Shown here piece by piece: positions 1 through 12,192 of a DNA stretch of 64,000 nt (within the stretch, counting starts at the first letter, position 1; each line of letters begins with the position of its first letter). A program made the translations under genes and the position numbers. The stretch spans positions 25,229,793-25,293,792 of the forward strand of contig CM046837.1 of the NCBI GenBank assembly GCA_025618425.1, read 5' to 3'. The DNA is from Heliocidaris tuberculata (taxonomy: Eukaryota > Echinodermata > Echinoidea > Camarodonta > Echinometridae). The notes below the pieces were generated by a model that was given only the letters and a program-made list of their open reading frames with translations, made no database searches and was not told the origin of the DNA.

Positions 1-21
1 GGGGGGGGGGGGGGGGGGGGG
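1..21. repeat. Poly-G tract at window edge
   Basis: The window opens with 21 G bases. Many G or C runs of 10-20 bases recur through the window, so this is a general property of the locus and not an edge artefact alone. The true length is uncertain because homopolymers of this size are error prone. Confidence 0.9.
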
Positions 22-24
22 TGG

Positions 25-583
25 ATGTCTCATTGAGACCTGTACATCATCCGTGTAAATCACTTTCTGAAAAGCACCCTAAACAGGGATTGCAGTAGGA
101 GAAGTTTTGATACCCTAAACTGGAAACCCATCTAACATCTCTGATTTTTATACCCTTAACGGCGATCTTGCGTGGTATTTTACATCCTATTTGAGTATAC
201 ATCATCATCACAGAACTTTTCTAGCCAAAAAGGAACCGTAAAAGAAACTTAACCTAATTTGCAACATTACCAAACTATATTTTCATCCCTGATTTTCATT
301 TCACCTCTGAATTTAATACCCTTTTTCTTGATTTTTTATGATTTTGATACTCTAAACGCGTAACCCATGCTACGCACCTCCCAGGTTACGCGCCTAATGC
401 TGAAAAAGTACCCTTTTCATCCGTTTTCGAGTGTACGCAGATGATGTAGGGGGGTGATTCACTAACAGCTAAAATCGATTTTACGTGAGATAAAATCAAA
501 TTTCTGATGATTTGATTGGTCTACAGCTTTCAAATATTGATTTTAGCTGCTAGTGAATCACCCCCCAGGTCTCAATGAGACAT
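25..583. mobile_element. Inverted-repeat element, outer
   Basis: An 18-base sequence, ATGTCTCATTGAGACCTG, at 25-42 recurs inverted at 566-583. Both copies abut G/C runs. No protein is encoded between them. I read this as a non-autonomous DNA element or foldback; the superfamily is not recognised and no clear target duplication is visible. Confidence 0.5.
449..566. mobile_element. Small MITE, 118 bp
   Basis: The ends GGGGGGTGATTCAC and its inverse continue inward as a shared CTARCAGCTAAAATC block, giving arms of about 28 bases around a short centre. It sits inside the right end of the element at 25-583, so it inserted later or forms its subterminal hairpin. Confidence 0.6.
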
Positions 584-1259
584 GCTCCCCCCCACCCCCC
601 CCCCCCCCTGGGAATTTTTCTGCTTCCTTTAAAATTTTAAGCAAGTTGATATCAGGGTGAACTTCCCCTTTAACCCGTTAAAGTTCTGTGTGTCAAATAG
701 TGTGGAGAACATACATGTACGCGTAGTCCCACGCGTATGAAAGCCATTTTAGGCGCTTAACTGTACGCGTTCGGTAATACAATGCTGTTCGGTGATACAA
801 TCCATGACTATACATCTAAGAACCCACTCACGGAACCATCACTATGTGGGGCTGTGTCAATTATGGCGGTGGTCACGACTTCTTAGTAGAAGAGGTAAAA
901 ACAGCAATATAACCAGCAAAATTCTGAGAAATACTTCCTTCTACATTTTAGGAAGATAAAATATATTTCAGGCCAGATTCGATAAGATCTTTATCATCTT
1001 GATCAAGTGAAATTTTCAGGCTGTTTTTGGCCGGCAATCTTGCTCCTTTCCAGCACACATATGTGCAAAATATCACACACTTGCTACGAGAGGCAATTCA
1101 TCGTGGTACCAAGCCCAAGGTACATGTACATGTACAAAGTGTGAGGTTAATCTACAATAACCTCGCATATGTGTGAGTGGTAAGAGCCCTGATGCGTGAC
1201 TGTCACGCCTAATGCGTGAGACTTGTTAGTTCTGGGTAATTGAACTTTGTACATACAGC
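584..1259. other. Gene-free stretch
   Basis: A C-run (about 590-608) is followed by unremarkable sequence. I see no coding, RNA or transposon feature in it. Confidence 0.6.
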
Positions 1260-1830
1260 GGCACTAATGCACTTTCGTATCCACGGGCATAATACCCTAC
1301 CCCTTACCCCTACCCGTAACCCTAACCATGTTCACCCTAGGCCTAGGTAGACCGAATATTCTGTCTCTCGTTCGTTAGCTCTTCACTTGGAGACAGAAAC
1401 GGTCGTATCACTCTGCTGTGCAAACCGAATACACATTGACTTACACACTAATATCAGTTTGAATACGGCTGCAAGATTTTCAAACAGAGAATACGTTGGA
1501 CTCTGAATTACCTGTAAAAGGAGCTTTAAACGGATTATTCAGTCAAATTGCTAAAGTTGAGCCGATTCCTTAAATAGTAGAGCCTAGGCCTAACCAATTC
1601 AATAATAATATGTAGATCTAGATATATGAGGAAAAATCAAATTATTGCGATTTTCCAGCTACTCGTCGGCGTGTAGTCGGTTATACGACCGTTTCTGTCT
1701 CTAACTAAGTGAAGAGCTGACGAATGAGAGACAGAATTTTCGGTCTAAGGTTAAGGCCTAGGGTGAGGGTTTGGTTAGGGGTTGGGGTAGGGTACCCAAT
1801 GCGCATGGATATGAAAGTGCATTAGCGCCC
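1260..1830. mobile_element. Foldback element with ~150-bp arms
   Basis: The left arm (about 1260-1410) and right arm (about 1670-1830) are imperfect inverted copies. Shared blocks include GCTAATGCACTTTC near the tips (with one change), a C/T/A-rich CCCTAACC-like block, a TCTGTCTCTC block and GACAGAAACGGTCGTAT near the inner ends. About 260 bp separates them. No open frame of note lies inside. This is a non-autonomous foldback of unknown superfamily. Confidence 0.65.
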
Positions 1831-2541
1831 CCACCAGCTTCACATGCACAAGTTTCTTCACATTAGCGTTATATCCAGAAGTAGACCGAAAAATCAGTCT
1901 AATTTGTTCAGGGATACTCCGCTGAGACTATCAGTATCTATCAGACTAGATCTATCATGTCTATACATGTACATCTGGCTTCGGCTTCGCAGTATCCCTC
2001 TCCTACCTCAAAAGTCAGAAAATGTTATAACACTCCTCCAAACAGACGGATTTTTCTGTCTAATCCAGAAGTGGACTCTGCCAAGTAAGTTAGTATACCA
2101 TTACCAGAAAAAATCCAAGGCCGTAAGTTCGCAGAGGAGGGGCGGCAGCGATGACGATCTGCACACTTGGATGATCATGAAGACCGGAGAGTTACGGCAC
2201 AAACGCAGTGCTTGCCATGCCCGCGAAGCTTGCTACTCTCAGTCTCACATCAGTACCTGCTCCCAATATTTGCTTCTGTAATTCTGGAACTTCTGGACAT
2301 TTCATTTTATTCACAAATTACCCCTAGTTTACATTACTTAAACGAATTTTCCACTTACCAGTTGCAAGATCTGATGGATGAATAAAAATCAAATTTGAAA
2401 CGAAAAGATGCATATCTCTCGCAGCAAGCAGAATGGCACGCTCATATGCGCTCTAATTACTGGTAGGGAAATTCCCCGATTCCCTCTTACGTAATAGCTT
2501 CTCAAAAGGCGTATTTATGGAAAAGCAGACGATATGGAGTA

Positions 2542-2578
<37 letters not shown>

Positions 2579-2989
2579 AGGGACAAATTACATCCAAGCC
2601 AAATGGTGTGATGTGTCTACGGTATCTCATCAAGGAAATCAATTTTGTCGGGCCCTTTGTGGAGGGGGGAGGGCGGCGGAAGGATAGGCCTATTATTCAT
2701 GCATTGCACAATATTGCAGCACCATTAGTTACAGTAGATGCCATATGCAATGAAATTATAACTATTTACGAGGTTCCTTTTGATGGACAGTCGCTTGATA
2801 GATGCATAATCTTTTTATTTCTATTTTTGAGGATATTTCATATATTCAATTTAAACACACAACAAAAGAACGGCGTTCGATTTTGCACTATTGGGCTGCA
2901 TTTATTAGGAGATTTGTGCCCTAGTTTCCCTTTGTTCATGTTTGCTTCATTTACTACTTTACTATAATTATGCTTAACATCACAAGTTC
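1831..2989. other. Gene-free stretch with 31-base poly-G
   Basis: No supported gene. The longest G run of the window (31 bases) lies at 2547-2577. Open frames here have no recognisable domain. Confidence 0.6.
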
Positions 2990-3001
2990 AGAAGGGCAAT
3001 A

Positions 3002-3245
<244 letters not shown>

Positions 3246-4289
3246 AGTTTTAATTATTAGTTGGAACTTTTATCTTGGTTGGAAATTAATCAGTGGCATA
3301 GTGCCCCCCTTGCGCCCCCCCCACCCCCCTTGTGGTTCTCTATCTCTTTGTTTTGCAGAATGTCAACAATCTGGCTTTGGTGATAACAGTTTGATAGTTT
3401 AGGCCTATTCGTTAGTTTTGGGGGTTTGTTTATATCATTTTACCCGTATTTGTTTTTAAGTGCTTGTATGTAAACAATTCGTCACTTTATACTTTTTTAT
3501 TTCGTCATTAACAAGTGGTGCCTATATTAGGCTTATATACATGTACGTTACTAATTACATGCCCACTGACGTGCCCATTTTCTTTTCTTTCCTTTTTTCT
3601 GCCCAGGCAGAAAAAAATGTATATATTCATGGTGATGTATTCAGTGGAAGGGGAAGGTTATTTTGAAAATGCTCCGCCGCCCCTTTAATATTATGGGCCA
3701 TTTTTATGTATGTGTAATACTAAGTGGCCCCTAACATACTTAGTTTAAGAAATATTCCTGACCCTTTTGACAAATTAATTAAGAACTCCCGTTTTAAATT
3801 ATTGATCAATAGCTCACTGTGTCTCTACCCCTTTAGATGGCAGAGGGGAGCAGGGAGGGAGGGGGGGGGAGGGGGTTATGGGTCAGGCTTCACGGTACTA
3901 GAAGTATTTTGTCATTGCCGGCCTGTCTTAGTCCGACCGCCAAGCCGACTCCGAAACCGAGTCATCCTTGGCCGTTTTGGGTCATGTCATTTTTTGTTCT
4001 GCGTGTTGTTGGTATGGCGTCGGTTTCATTGGTGTGACTGAGTCTATATAGTGCAAAATTATTGGATGAAAGTTAAGCCCTACTGTCTTACACTCTCAAC
4101 ATAGTCAAGTCTGTGGATTGTCGAGATATAGCGCCATCTATCTATGGAATCAGCACATTTTGTATGGATCCAAGCGATCTCTATTGATCGTCCCGAAATA
4201 GTCAGACCATCAAGTATACGTTTTGACAATTTAGGCTTACGATTAACCACCTTTCCCTGTAGAAAATTTTGTCGATTTTTTATATTTAT
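3246..4289. other. Gene-free stretch
   Basis: I see short C-runs near 3306-3327 and a G-rich patch near 3850-3875, and nothing else that can be supported. Confidence 0.6.
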
Positions 4290-4480
4290 GTGACGCAGTG
4301 TTATACTTCTTGATCTATATGTATTGTATAATGCAGAGCCCTGTGGAAGACCAGTGCCGTTTTTTATCTTTTTAATGTATCTTCTGTTTCATTTTATTGC
4401 TTATGAATTCTGTACTTTTATGTAATTATTGTAACTGAACAGGCTACTCTGGATAAAGAATTGAAATAAATAAATAAAGG
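4290..4480 (+). mobile_element. LINE 3' tail fragment
   Basis: The stretch reads as a non-LTR 3' UTR: a T-rich body with GCAGAGCCCTGTGGAAGACC, then TGGATAAAGAATTG, ending in an (AAATA)n-like tail. No reverse transcriptase remains. The call rests on resemblance to LINE 3' ends and is moderate. Confidence 0.45.
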
Positions 4481-4604
4481 GGCTTCCAAAGAACAAACAA
4501 AAATGATCTCGGCCAAAATTATCATTTAGGGCGCGTGACAATAACCCATCCTGATGGACACGGTTTGTCAGTTTTTCGTGTGCTGCAATGTATAGAGTGA
4601 TTAA

Positions 4605-5202
4605 AGGAGAATGAAACCCTGGGGAAATATCCATTTTAATGAAAAGAGAGGATAGAGAGAAGCAATTTAAAAAAAGTTCCATCAAAATCGATTACAAAAT
4701 GAAAAAGTTATGAAAGTTTGAAAAGTCTCAATTTAATTTCTATGGCGATCCTCAAATTGGCAATGTTGCTTCAAAATGGCAGGTTTAGTAGTATAACTCT
4801 CAATATGTTTTCTACACAAAATTTTAGATTTTCTCCATTATCTCTAAAGATGCTGCTTGTCTTTCTGTGAACTCAACATATGTTGTGTCCAAATATTTTC
4901 CCATGATATATCTTGAGCTAAGAAGGAGACAAGCTGCACCTTGAGAGATAATGGAGAAAATATGAAATTTTGTGTAGAAAACATAATTATGGAGAGTTGT
5001 TCTCATAGGTTGTACTACTAAACCTGTCACTTTGAAGCAACATTGCCAATTTGAGGATCGCCATAGAAAGTAAATTGAGACTTTTCAAACTTTCATAACT
5101 TTTTAATTTCGTAACCGATTTTGATGGAACTTTTTTTAAATTGCTTCTCTCTATCTTCTCTTTTTCATTAAAATTGATTTTTCCCCAGGGTTTCATTCTT
5201 CT
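4605..5202. mobile_element. TTAA-flanked palindromic MITE, 598 bp
   Basis: The ends match as an inverted repeat that starts AGRAGAATGAAACCCTGGGG and extends with scattered changes for well over 200 bases per arm. TTAA stands directly outside both ends (4601-4604 and 5203-5206). TTAA target use is a property of piggyBac and Kolobok-type elements. Nothing is encoded; open frames in it are the inverted arms read through. Confidence 0.75.
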
Positions 5203-5206
5203 TTAA

Positions 5207-6362
5207 ATATTCTTCCTTTCGACAAAGTTTGGCGCATTGGGTGAAATCAACCCAACTATAGGAGATTTAGTAAATAAAGAAGCTGAGGAGATTTGTTCGG
5301 GGGCTCAGTGCAGCTAAACCAGACGGCTGCGATCAAACTAATCAATGGTTTAAGAAACTTAAGTTTAGGGTCAAATCTTATGGTGACCATTTTGGGACAG
5401 ACTCCCGGCAGACTCCGGCAAATTATTCCCTAATTCGTCCCTCAAACGTGAATAAAATATTTCCTAAAATGCAACCCTAATCCCTGTGAAGACCTGAAAA
5501 GCAAATACATATAATATATACATTAAGTTTATATATAGGGCTGGACCCAGCTTCGATGGCAACTCCATCCCCAGGTCAATCATTAAGGAGAAAGCCTGAA
5601 AACTGAATTTAGCGATTATGACAAATACATATAAATATCAAGATGAAGATATTTTGGCTTGAATCACTGCCAATTTATTTCAGTCATTATGTTCATTTCA
5701 TCTCAATAGGCTAGTTCTTACCGTGTAACATAAAAGTCCATAAAACATGGACAACGAATTTACTGAGATATAGTCGTAAACTTTCTATTAATATGCTAAT
5801 GACTTATATAGCGTAGCTCTCAGTGGGATTTCGTTCTCAATTTTTTAGCTTATTGCTAACGACCCTGCCATCCTTCACAGAAAGAGGATAGGGACATGGC
5901 ACAACATGATCAGAAATGTGGATATTTGTTTGGTTAACAAAAGTTAAGTTCATTTACTTCATTGAATATCAAAATTATCCATAAGTATCTTGATTCCTAT
6001 AATATTTTAGAGTAATAAATTTTATTCTGTAATTGGTAAAATCACTATTTTCACTGAAATGCCAAGTTCAGGTCATCTGTTATAATATTATTCATACAAT
6101 TATATAAAACATGACATCTCTTCATTATATTTAGCATTATATGTACTTCAGCTTGCCAAAATTTGCATGCGTTAACACCCATCAGTATAGTGGCAACGAT
6201 CTGTCTGTCACCAGTGCAGTCACCAGCTTTTTTCAAGGGGGGGGGGGGGGTGTCTTTTGGGAAAAAAAGACAAAACTTGCCAACTCCAATGTCAGGCAGT
6301 GGTGCTGGTGGCGCAGATATGAGCTGTTCGAAACTACACAATAAGAACATGTCGCCCTTTTC
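5207..6362. other. Gene-free stretch
   Basis: AT-rich sequence with a G-run near 6237-6250. No supported gene or repeat unit is visible. Confidence 0.6.
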
Positions 6363-6424
6363 AAAAAAAAAAAAAAAAAAAAAAATTTTTTTTTTTTTTT
6401 TTTTTTTTTGGGGGGGGGGGGGGG
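6363..6424. repeat. A23-T24-G15 homopolymer block
   Basis: Three homopolymers abut: 23 A, then 24 T, then 15 G. The A/T junction is self-complementary. Such stacks are a warning for assembly or polymerase error. Confidence 0.9.
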
Positions 6425-7087
6425 TGCGTTCGCACCCTCAGCACCCCCCCCTGGCGACGCCCATGGTCACTCACCTGCTCTATCATTTCCATCTGCTGTA
6501 ATTTGCTATATGTGTAGCAAAGCAATTTCCACAAGCTATACTCTCTTCTTCTATACAGAAACAAGTAACTTAACCACAACTTTAATGGTACATTACTTTT
6601 CCACTTTTCTTTCATTAATATTGACATCATACATATAAGTATTTGTAATTGTTACCAAAGACCAAAATAGTCACCATATGCTATTATATAGGGCCCAGTG
6701 GCTATCAAACATATCCCGAATTGGATATTTAAAATCGAACAAAAATATTTGCATAATTACTCAGCTATTTTGAACTGATTCATTCTGAATTAAACTTTGC
6801 CAAGCATTCGACGGTTAATTGTTGTAATGCATCATTCATTATTTTACAGTGACATTATATTCATTAGGTTAGAAATACATGTATAGGAAAAATAAGTATT
6901 GAGTCAAAGAGTCATAAATCATTTTTAGCTAACTGCTGATTTATTAATTATTAACTAATATATAATTCACTATCGAATTAGACTTGATAACTAAATATCA
7001 AATAAACAAATTTGAAATTCGGAAATATCAGTAACTGAAGTTAATGCCAATCTGAAACGACTTAATATCTTTTGTACCATCCGTACA
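6425..7087. other. Gene-free stretch
   Basis: No supported feature beyond ordinary AT-rich sequence. Confidence 0.6.
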
Positions 7088-7370
7088 AGACTTGAGCCTT
7101 CTGCTCCTCCAGCCCAGTGGCCGGCGAACACATCCCCAGTGGGATATTTCATACAAAAACTTGAGCCTTCTTCTCCTCCAGCCCAGTGGCCGGCGAACAC
7201 ATACCCATGTGGGATAGTTCCTATCAAAACTTCAGCCTTCTGCTCCTCCAGCCCAGTGGCCGGCAACTCATCCCCACTGGGATAGTTCATATCAAAACTT
7301 GAGCCTGATCTGCTCCTCCAGCCCAGTGGCCGGCAAACACATCCCTTGTGGGATAGTTCATAAGAACTAT
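7088..7370. repeat. ~67-bp minisatellite, about 4 units
   Basis: About four units carry CTTGAGCCTTCTGCTCCTCC followed by AGCCCAGTGGCCGGCRAAC and a GTGGGATA-TTCATA block. Eroded single units are visible near 7690-7730 and 8015-8060, so the array was once larger or has dispersed. Confidence 0.85.
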
Positions 7371-10300
7371 CACAATGAAACATCAACTGAGTTTAATTCC
7401 ATTTGACTTACAAATACAATTTATTCGTAGTGGAGTAAACATTGTCATTCAGCTCTAAAATGTTACAATTCCTTTTTTTTTTATTTTTTTTTTTTAGTAG
7501 GCCTAGTAGTAAACTTGTCTTTTGGTATGAAAATAGAAAAGTGTCAGTAATGTCAAAAATCATAACATACTGCTACCTGTAACTGGCAATTAGCGTTTAA
7601 CGAAACACAATTTTAATTGAAAAACAAATTAAAAATAGATGGCTCAATATAACATCAGACCAATCCGAAACGATTTATTTTCCTTACTACCAGATGTACA
7701 AGACTTGAGCCTTCCGCTCAATCAGCCTAGTGACTAGTATTTTCACTTGAATGGGAAATCTCCGTTATGGAATTTTCAGCTGTAACTTTTATGCATAGCA
7801 TCATTTATTCTGATCTCTAATTTTGTAATATTGTCATTTAGTGTTAGAAGAATGGAAAATATAAAGTGAAATAAAAATCTAACAATGTTAATTATCAATC
7901 TCCTAAAATGGCAACTAGTGTCTCGCTACACAAAACTGCTTATAAAAACACTAAACTATAGCCACTTACAATTCTAAAACGACTGATTATCAATATGAAT
8001 AAATATACAATAGTTAAGCTTTATGCCCCTATAGCCCAAAGGCTGTTAAACAGATCCCAAGTGGGATAGTTCCAACTATCTCATCAAGTAAATTAAGTGC
8101 AAACAAAAGCGCAGAAAATATTTTCTTCTGCCTTTTGATCCTATAACCGGATCCATCAAAACTTACTTAGTTCCATTGTATTTCACTACTGGAATTCCGT
8201 CGATATTCCATATTTTGTTTTCTTTTCCACTTTCGTATAGATTATAATCATTTTAACTATTTTCTAAAGATTACTTTATTTTGGATTTCTAAGATGATAT
8301 TATCACCTTCTTTCACTAAAAAATCAAAATACTGTTAGTTTTCATTTCTATTTATTACTGTTTAAACTTATGATGAAGAGAAATGGAAATTCCATTGCCA
8401 GTATACCCTTAACATCTGGAGAGAAGACTTTTCTTACTGTTTGTTTGGATTTTGATACCTTGAAGCTTCCCCTCTCTAACTCCTCTATCATACTCAGTCC
8501 CACTTGATGTAGCAAATATATTCATCAATTTTCTCTTTCCAAAAGGTATCTTTCTTAATCATCACATGCTTCCTCATTACATTTCCTTTATTCATCTCAA
8601 AAACGGATTCGTTTAACGAAGGATAGTTTATTAGTTTTATTACAAAGACTGCCGCGTGGAGTCATAAAAAGCTTTCAGTTGTGAATATCCATGCGAAGAA
8701 CCCATACTGGGGTTGCAGAATAAGTTTAGTTTTCAAGCTACAGGAAATAACATTTTCAACCTAATCGCAATCAACCGCTCTTGATGGCCGAGAGTAAGCA
8801 ATCTGTTGTAACTTCTACAGATACCTGTCACCGTGTTGTCTGTGCTATAAATATACTCTCATCCTTTGATTCACATGAAGGAATTTTTTACCACGTCAGT
8901 TATTTCATGTCATAAATGTTCCACATGCTTGTATAGGCTGATCCAGTACGGACTTTTCAATAAACTCATGACGATATCATAAATCCTTACCTATACCTGA
9001 AATTAACATTAACTACTTTTTAAATGTAGTATCTTTTTAGCTTATGTAAAGAATCCAATGAAAAGCAAAAGCACTCCTCTCTAGCTTTCTAATGAAACTG
9101 CTCAGATAACTTAATAAAACAAATTCTGCAATCAATTTACTTTTTAGTTTAGAACTTAGTTAGGGAATAGAATGGGGACTGGACTTTTATTTTAAAGATG
9201 AAGAGTGTTTTACAACGACAAGTCTGAAGAGGGAAATATCTAAGTTACATTTCCCTAGTCTGAATAATATCAGATGCAAAAGGTGGTGGGAAAGAAAATT
9301 ATTTTTTCAAATGCACTTTTCTGTATAGGATAGTTCGAATGTTAGATACATTCTGCGCATATAAGCAGATAAAGGTCAGTTATATTAAAATATAAAACAC
9401 ACAGATACAAATACTGGACAGAGCTCCTGACAGAGTTTTGTCATTATTTTTCCTTATTATGTACCAAAATGTAGTACATCATTAGCAGGTGGAAATATTC
9501 TTTTCAAAGTGGGAAACGTAAATATTCAGAAAGCTCTTCTATCAATTTGGGTGTAATTTTTGTCAATGGGCCAGTGCTAAATCCGAATAGCGATAACCAC
9601 GCTCCTCTTTCACAAAGGGTTTAGAATCTTCATTCTTTCATGATAAAAAAGAATCATTGGTAACATAATTAAGCAATTCCATTCACGTTCCATCAATTAT
9701 TTCGGAAATCGGCTTTCAACCTCTTTAACAAAGCCCTTGACAACTTCTCCGGCTTGTCAAGAATTCACTGACTATAATTATAAGCAGTTAAGTCATTGTA
9801 ACTATTGCAATGTACACAATATTTTTTTTTTTTACAGGCGAAAATAACACGCAGCAATGCGGTCCGAAAAATTTTGAACCCATTCCCATTATAAAGAAAA
9901 AATAAATAAAATTCCTTCACCGAGAGCTTCAGGGTTTATAACAATAAGTGAAAAGGGCAAGTTGCAGCTTTTCAAACTGAAAACAGTAGAAAACCAACAC
10001 AGTCAATAATTAATATACTGACGAAACGATCAAGTTCCTTTACGTAATTTTAGTAACATTCAGATCTCTATATTCATCATGTTCAATAGCCTCAATTTCC
10101 AGTAGGGCAGTATTCTGGTATTGCTGACCCTTATAACCTCTAGGCTTGGATGGCCAGACTCGTGTTTCTAAATTTTTTACACGTGTAAAGTGTATATATA
10201 GATACTACACCGACGTAAATTGAATATACAAGCATGACTATAAAATGATATTCAAACGGAAATTTCCGGTGGAAATAATTAAGCATCATGTACTATACTA

Positions 10301-10456
10301 CGTTTAGTTCACATAAGGCTGTGCCATATTTCTATGTCAAGAAATTGTATATTTTTATTCAACTCTAACTGCATAATCTATGAATGTATATCTTCATCTA
10401 ATGCTTAACTGATCTAAGGGAAAAAAATAACTTGCTGTTTTTGTAACCATGTATGT
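7371..10456. other. Long gene-free AT-rich stretch
   Basis: About 3 kb without a supported gene. It holds the two eroded minisatellite units, short T-runs (about 7473-7495 and 9823-9835), and otherwise sequence in which I recognise nothing. Confidence 0.55.
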
Positions 10457-10499
10457 AGGGGGGGGGGGGGTTCCCTCGAACCCTCATAAACCCTAGGTT

Positions 10500-10790
10500 T
10501 TACGGGCCTGAACGTTCGGGCTGTCATGTATCACCTGCCGCATTCCCATGTTCCGCGGTGTCCGCGCCTAGCTAGCTACACTAGCTTTCGATTTGCACGT
10601 CGACATAGTCGACTGGTACGATCGAACCACATTTTGAAGCTCTGCGCATACGTCACGTCGTCTCCCTCGTCCACTAGCCGAATCGAGGACGCGTGCACCG
10701 TGGTTTTGCCGTCGTCCTAGATTCAGCACGAACGTTCATATATATGACGTCATACAAGCTCCAAATATGGATGAAAGTGCGACCCACACC
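10500..10790. other. CpG-rich block with CRE-like palindrome
   Basis: This stretch is much richer in CG dinucleotides than its flanks and contains TGACGTCA at about 10745-10752, the CREB/ATF consensus. It could be a promoter remnant or an unmethylated repeat. No gene start is visible beside it. Confidence 0.3.
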
Positions 10791-11572
10791 CAGTGGCGGC
10801 AACAGGATTTCTAAAGTGGGGGGGGGGGGGGGGGGGGCAAATGGGAGGCAAAAGAAAATGTTGGGGGGGGGGGGCAAGAGCGGACAAAAAAATTTTGACA
10901 CTTTTTGTAGTGAAATGTACAGAATATTTGGCTATAAACCTACCCAGATATGAGGACATTTTGAGCATATAGCTGAACTGCCCGATTATAAAGAGGTCTT
11001 AGTTATATACTGCGAGCGAGCGAAGCGAGCGAGCAAAAATTTTGACATTTTTCGTAGTAAAAATGTACAGAAATTACATATTCGGCTATAAAACTACCCC
11101 AAAATGCATGAGGACATTTGAGCATCTTGCTGCCCGATTATGAGGTGGTAGTTATTTATTGCGAACACTTTTTGTCTTGAAAATGTACAGAAATTATATT
11201 CGGCTATGAAATTACCCAGATATGAGGACATTTGAGCATCTTGCTGCCCCATAATAAGGTGGTAGTTATACATTGCGAACGGGCAACAATTTTGAAACTT
11301 TTTGTGGTGAAAATGTACCGAAATAATTATTTGGCTATAAAACTACCCCAATATGAGGACATTTGATCATCTCACGGCCTGATTATGTGGTGGGAGTTAT
11401 AGGCCTGTATTGCGAGCGAGCGAAGCGAGCGAGCAAAAATTTTGACACTATTATAGTGAAAATGTACAGAAATTATTCGGCTATAAAACTACCCACATAT
11501 GAGGATATTTACACGAGCTGAGCGAACAAATTTGCCCCATGCCCCCCCCCCCCCACCTTGAAGCGGCCACTG
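10791..11572. mobile_element. hAT-like element with internal tandem repeats
   Basis: The ends are CAGTGGCGGC on the left and the inverse of CAGTGGCCGC on the right, typical of hAT termini. The flanking octamers do not match, so the target duplication is lost or the ends are composite. The interior is about five units of 120-148 bp, each starting near AATTTTGACA and continuing through a TGTACAGAAAT block, GAGGACATTTGA and a GCGAGCGAGCGAAGC block. Confidence 0.5.
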
Positions 11573-11715
11573 CTTTCCAAGTTTCCGTTTTCTTTCTTTT
11601 TCCTTCTTTTCTCCATTCCTTTTTCACTTTTTTCTTTCCTTTTCTTTTCTTTTTCATTTTCCTACCTTTTATTTTTTTTCACTCCGAAAATTATTGGGGG
11701 GGGGGGGCAACTGGG

Positions 11716-11782
11716 GGGCAGTGGCGGCACCAAGGGGGGCATGGGGGGGCCCCCCATGCCCCCCTTGGTGCCGCCACTGCCC
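11716..11782. repeat. Perfect 67-bp palindrome
   Basis: Two 33-base arms, beginning GGGCAGTGGCGGCACC, are exact inverse complements around a single central G at 11749. The arm looks like a hAT terminus of the type seen elsewhere in this window, so this may be two ends fused with no interior. Confidence 0.9.
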
Positions 11783-12192
11783 ACACCGTCGTGAGAGATC
11801 GAAAGCGTATAACGCGAAGTGAACGGACTTGGCATGTGCGACGTCTCCACGCTCTGGTGACTCGTCGCAGAAGTCGTTCGGAGCAGAATTCGAAAGCTCG
11901 ACTAACCTTTTCCGACCTGAACAACCCTTGGGTTAAATTCAGGCTTGACCCTTCCCTTTCGCGTACTTCTAACATTCTTCAAATCGTTGATAATTGATTC
12001 GGCGCATTGGCAGGAGCATCACAATGAGAAATTGATGAAAGAGAATCCTCAGGAACTTGATAAAGACTCCCAGATCGATCCACTCAGTAAGAACAAAAAC
12101 ACGTTTTCAGTAGTCTGCTGCATGGTCAGGCAAGGAATTGACACTCCCATTAAATAAATAAAGATGAAATCTAAAGCAAAGAGTGGTTCAAT
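11783..12192. other. Gene-free stretch
   Basis: CpG-containing sequence without a recognisable domain. A pyrimidine-rich patch lies just upstream at about 11575-11690. Confidence 0.5.

Noticed and set aside
1290..1330. CCCTAACC-like words resembling telomere repeat
   Set aside because: Only a few irregular copies in both arms of a foldback; there is no TTAGGG array.
4987..5196. Lys-rich frame in the palindromic MITE
   Set aside because: The same sequence is read from both inverted arms; it is a repeat shadow.
10674..10968. Proline- and glycine-rich frames around 10.7-10.97 kb
   Set aside because: They come from G-runs at the end of a hAT-like element.
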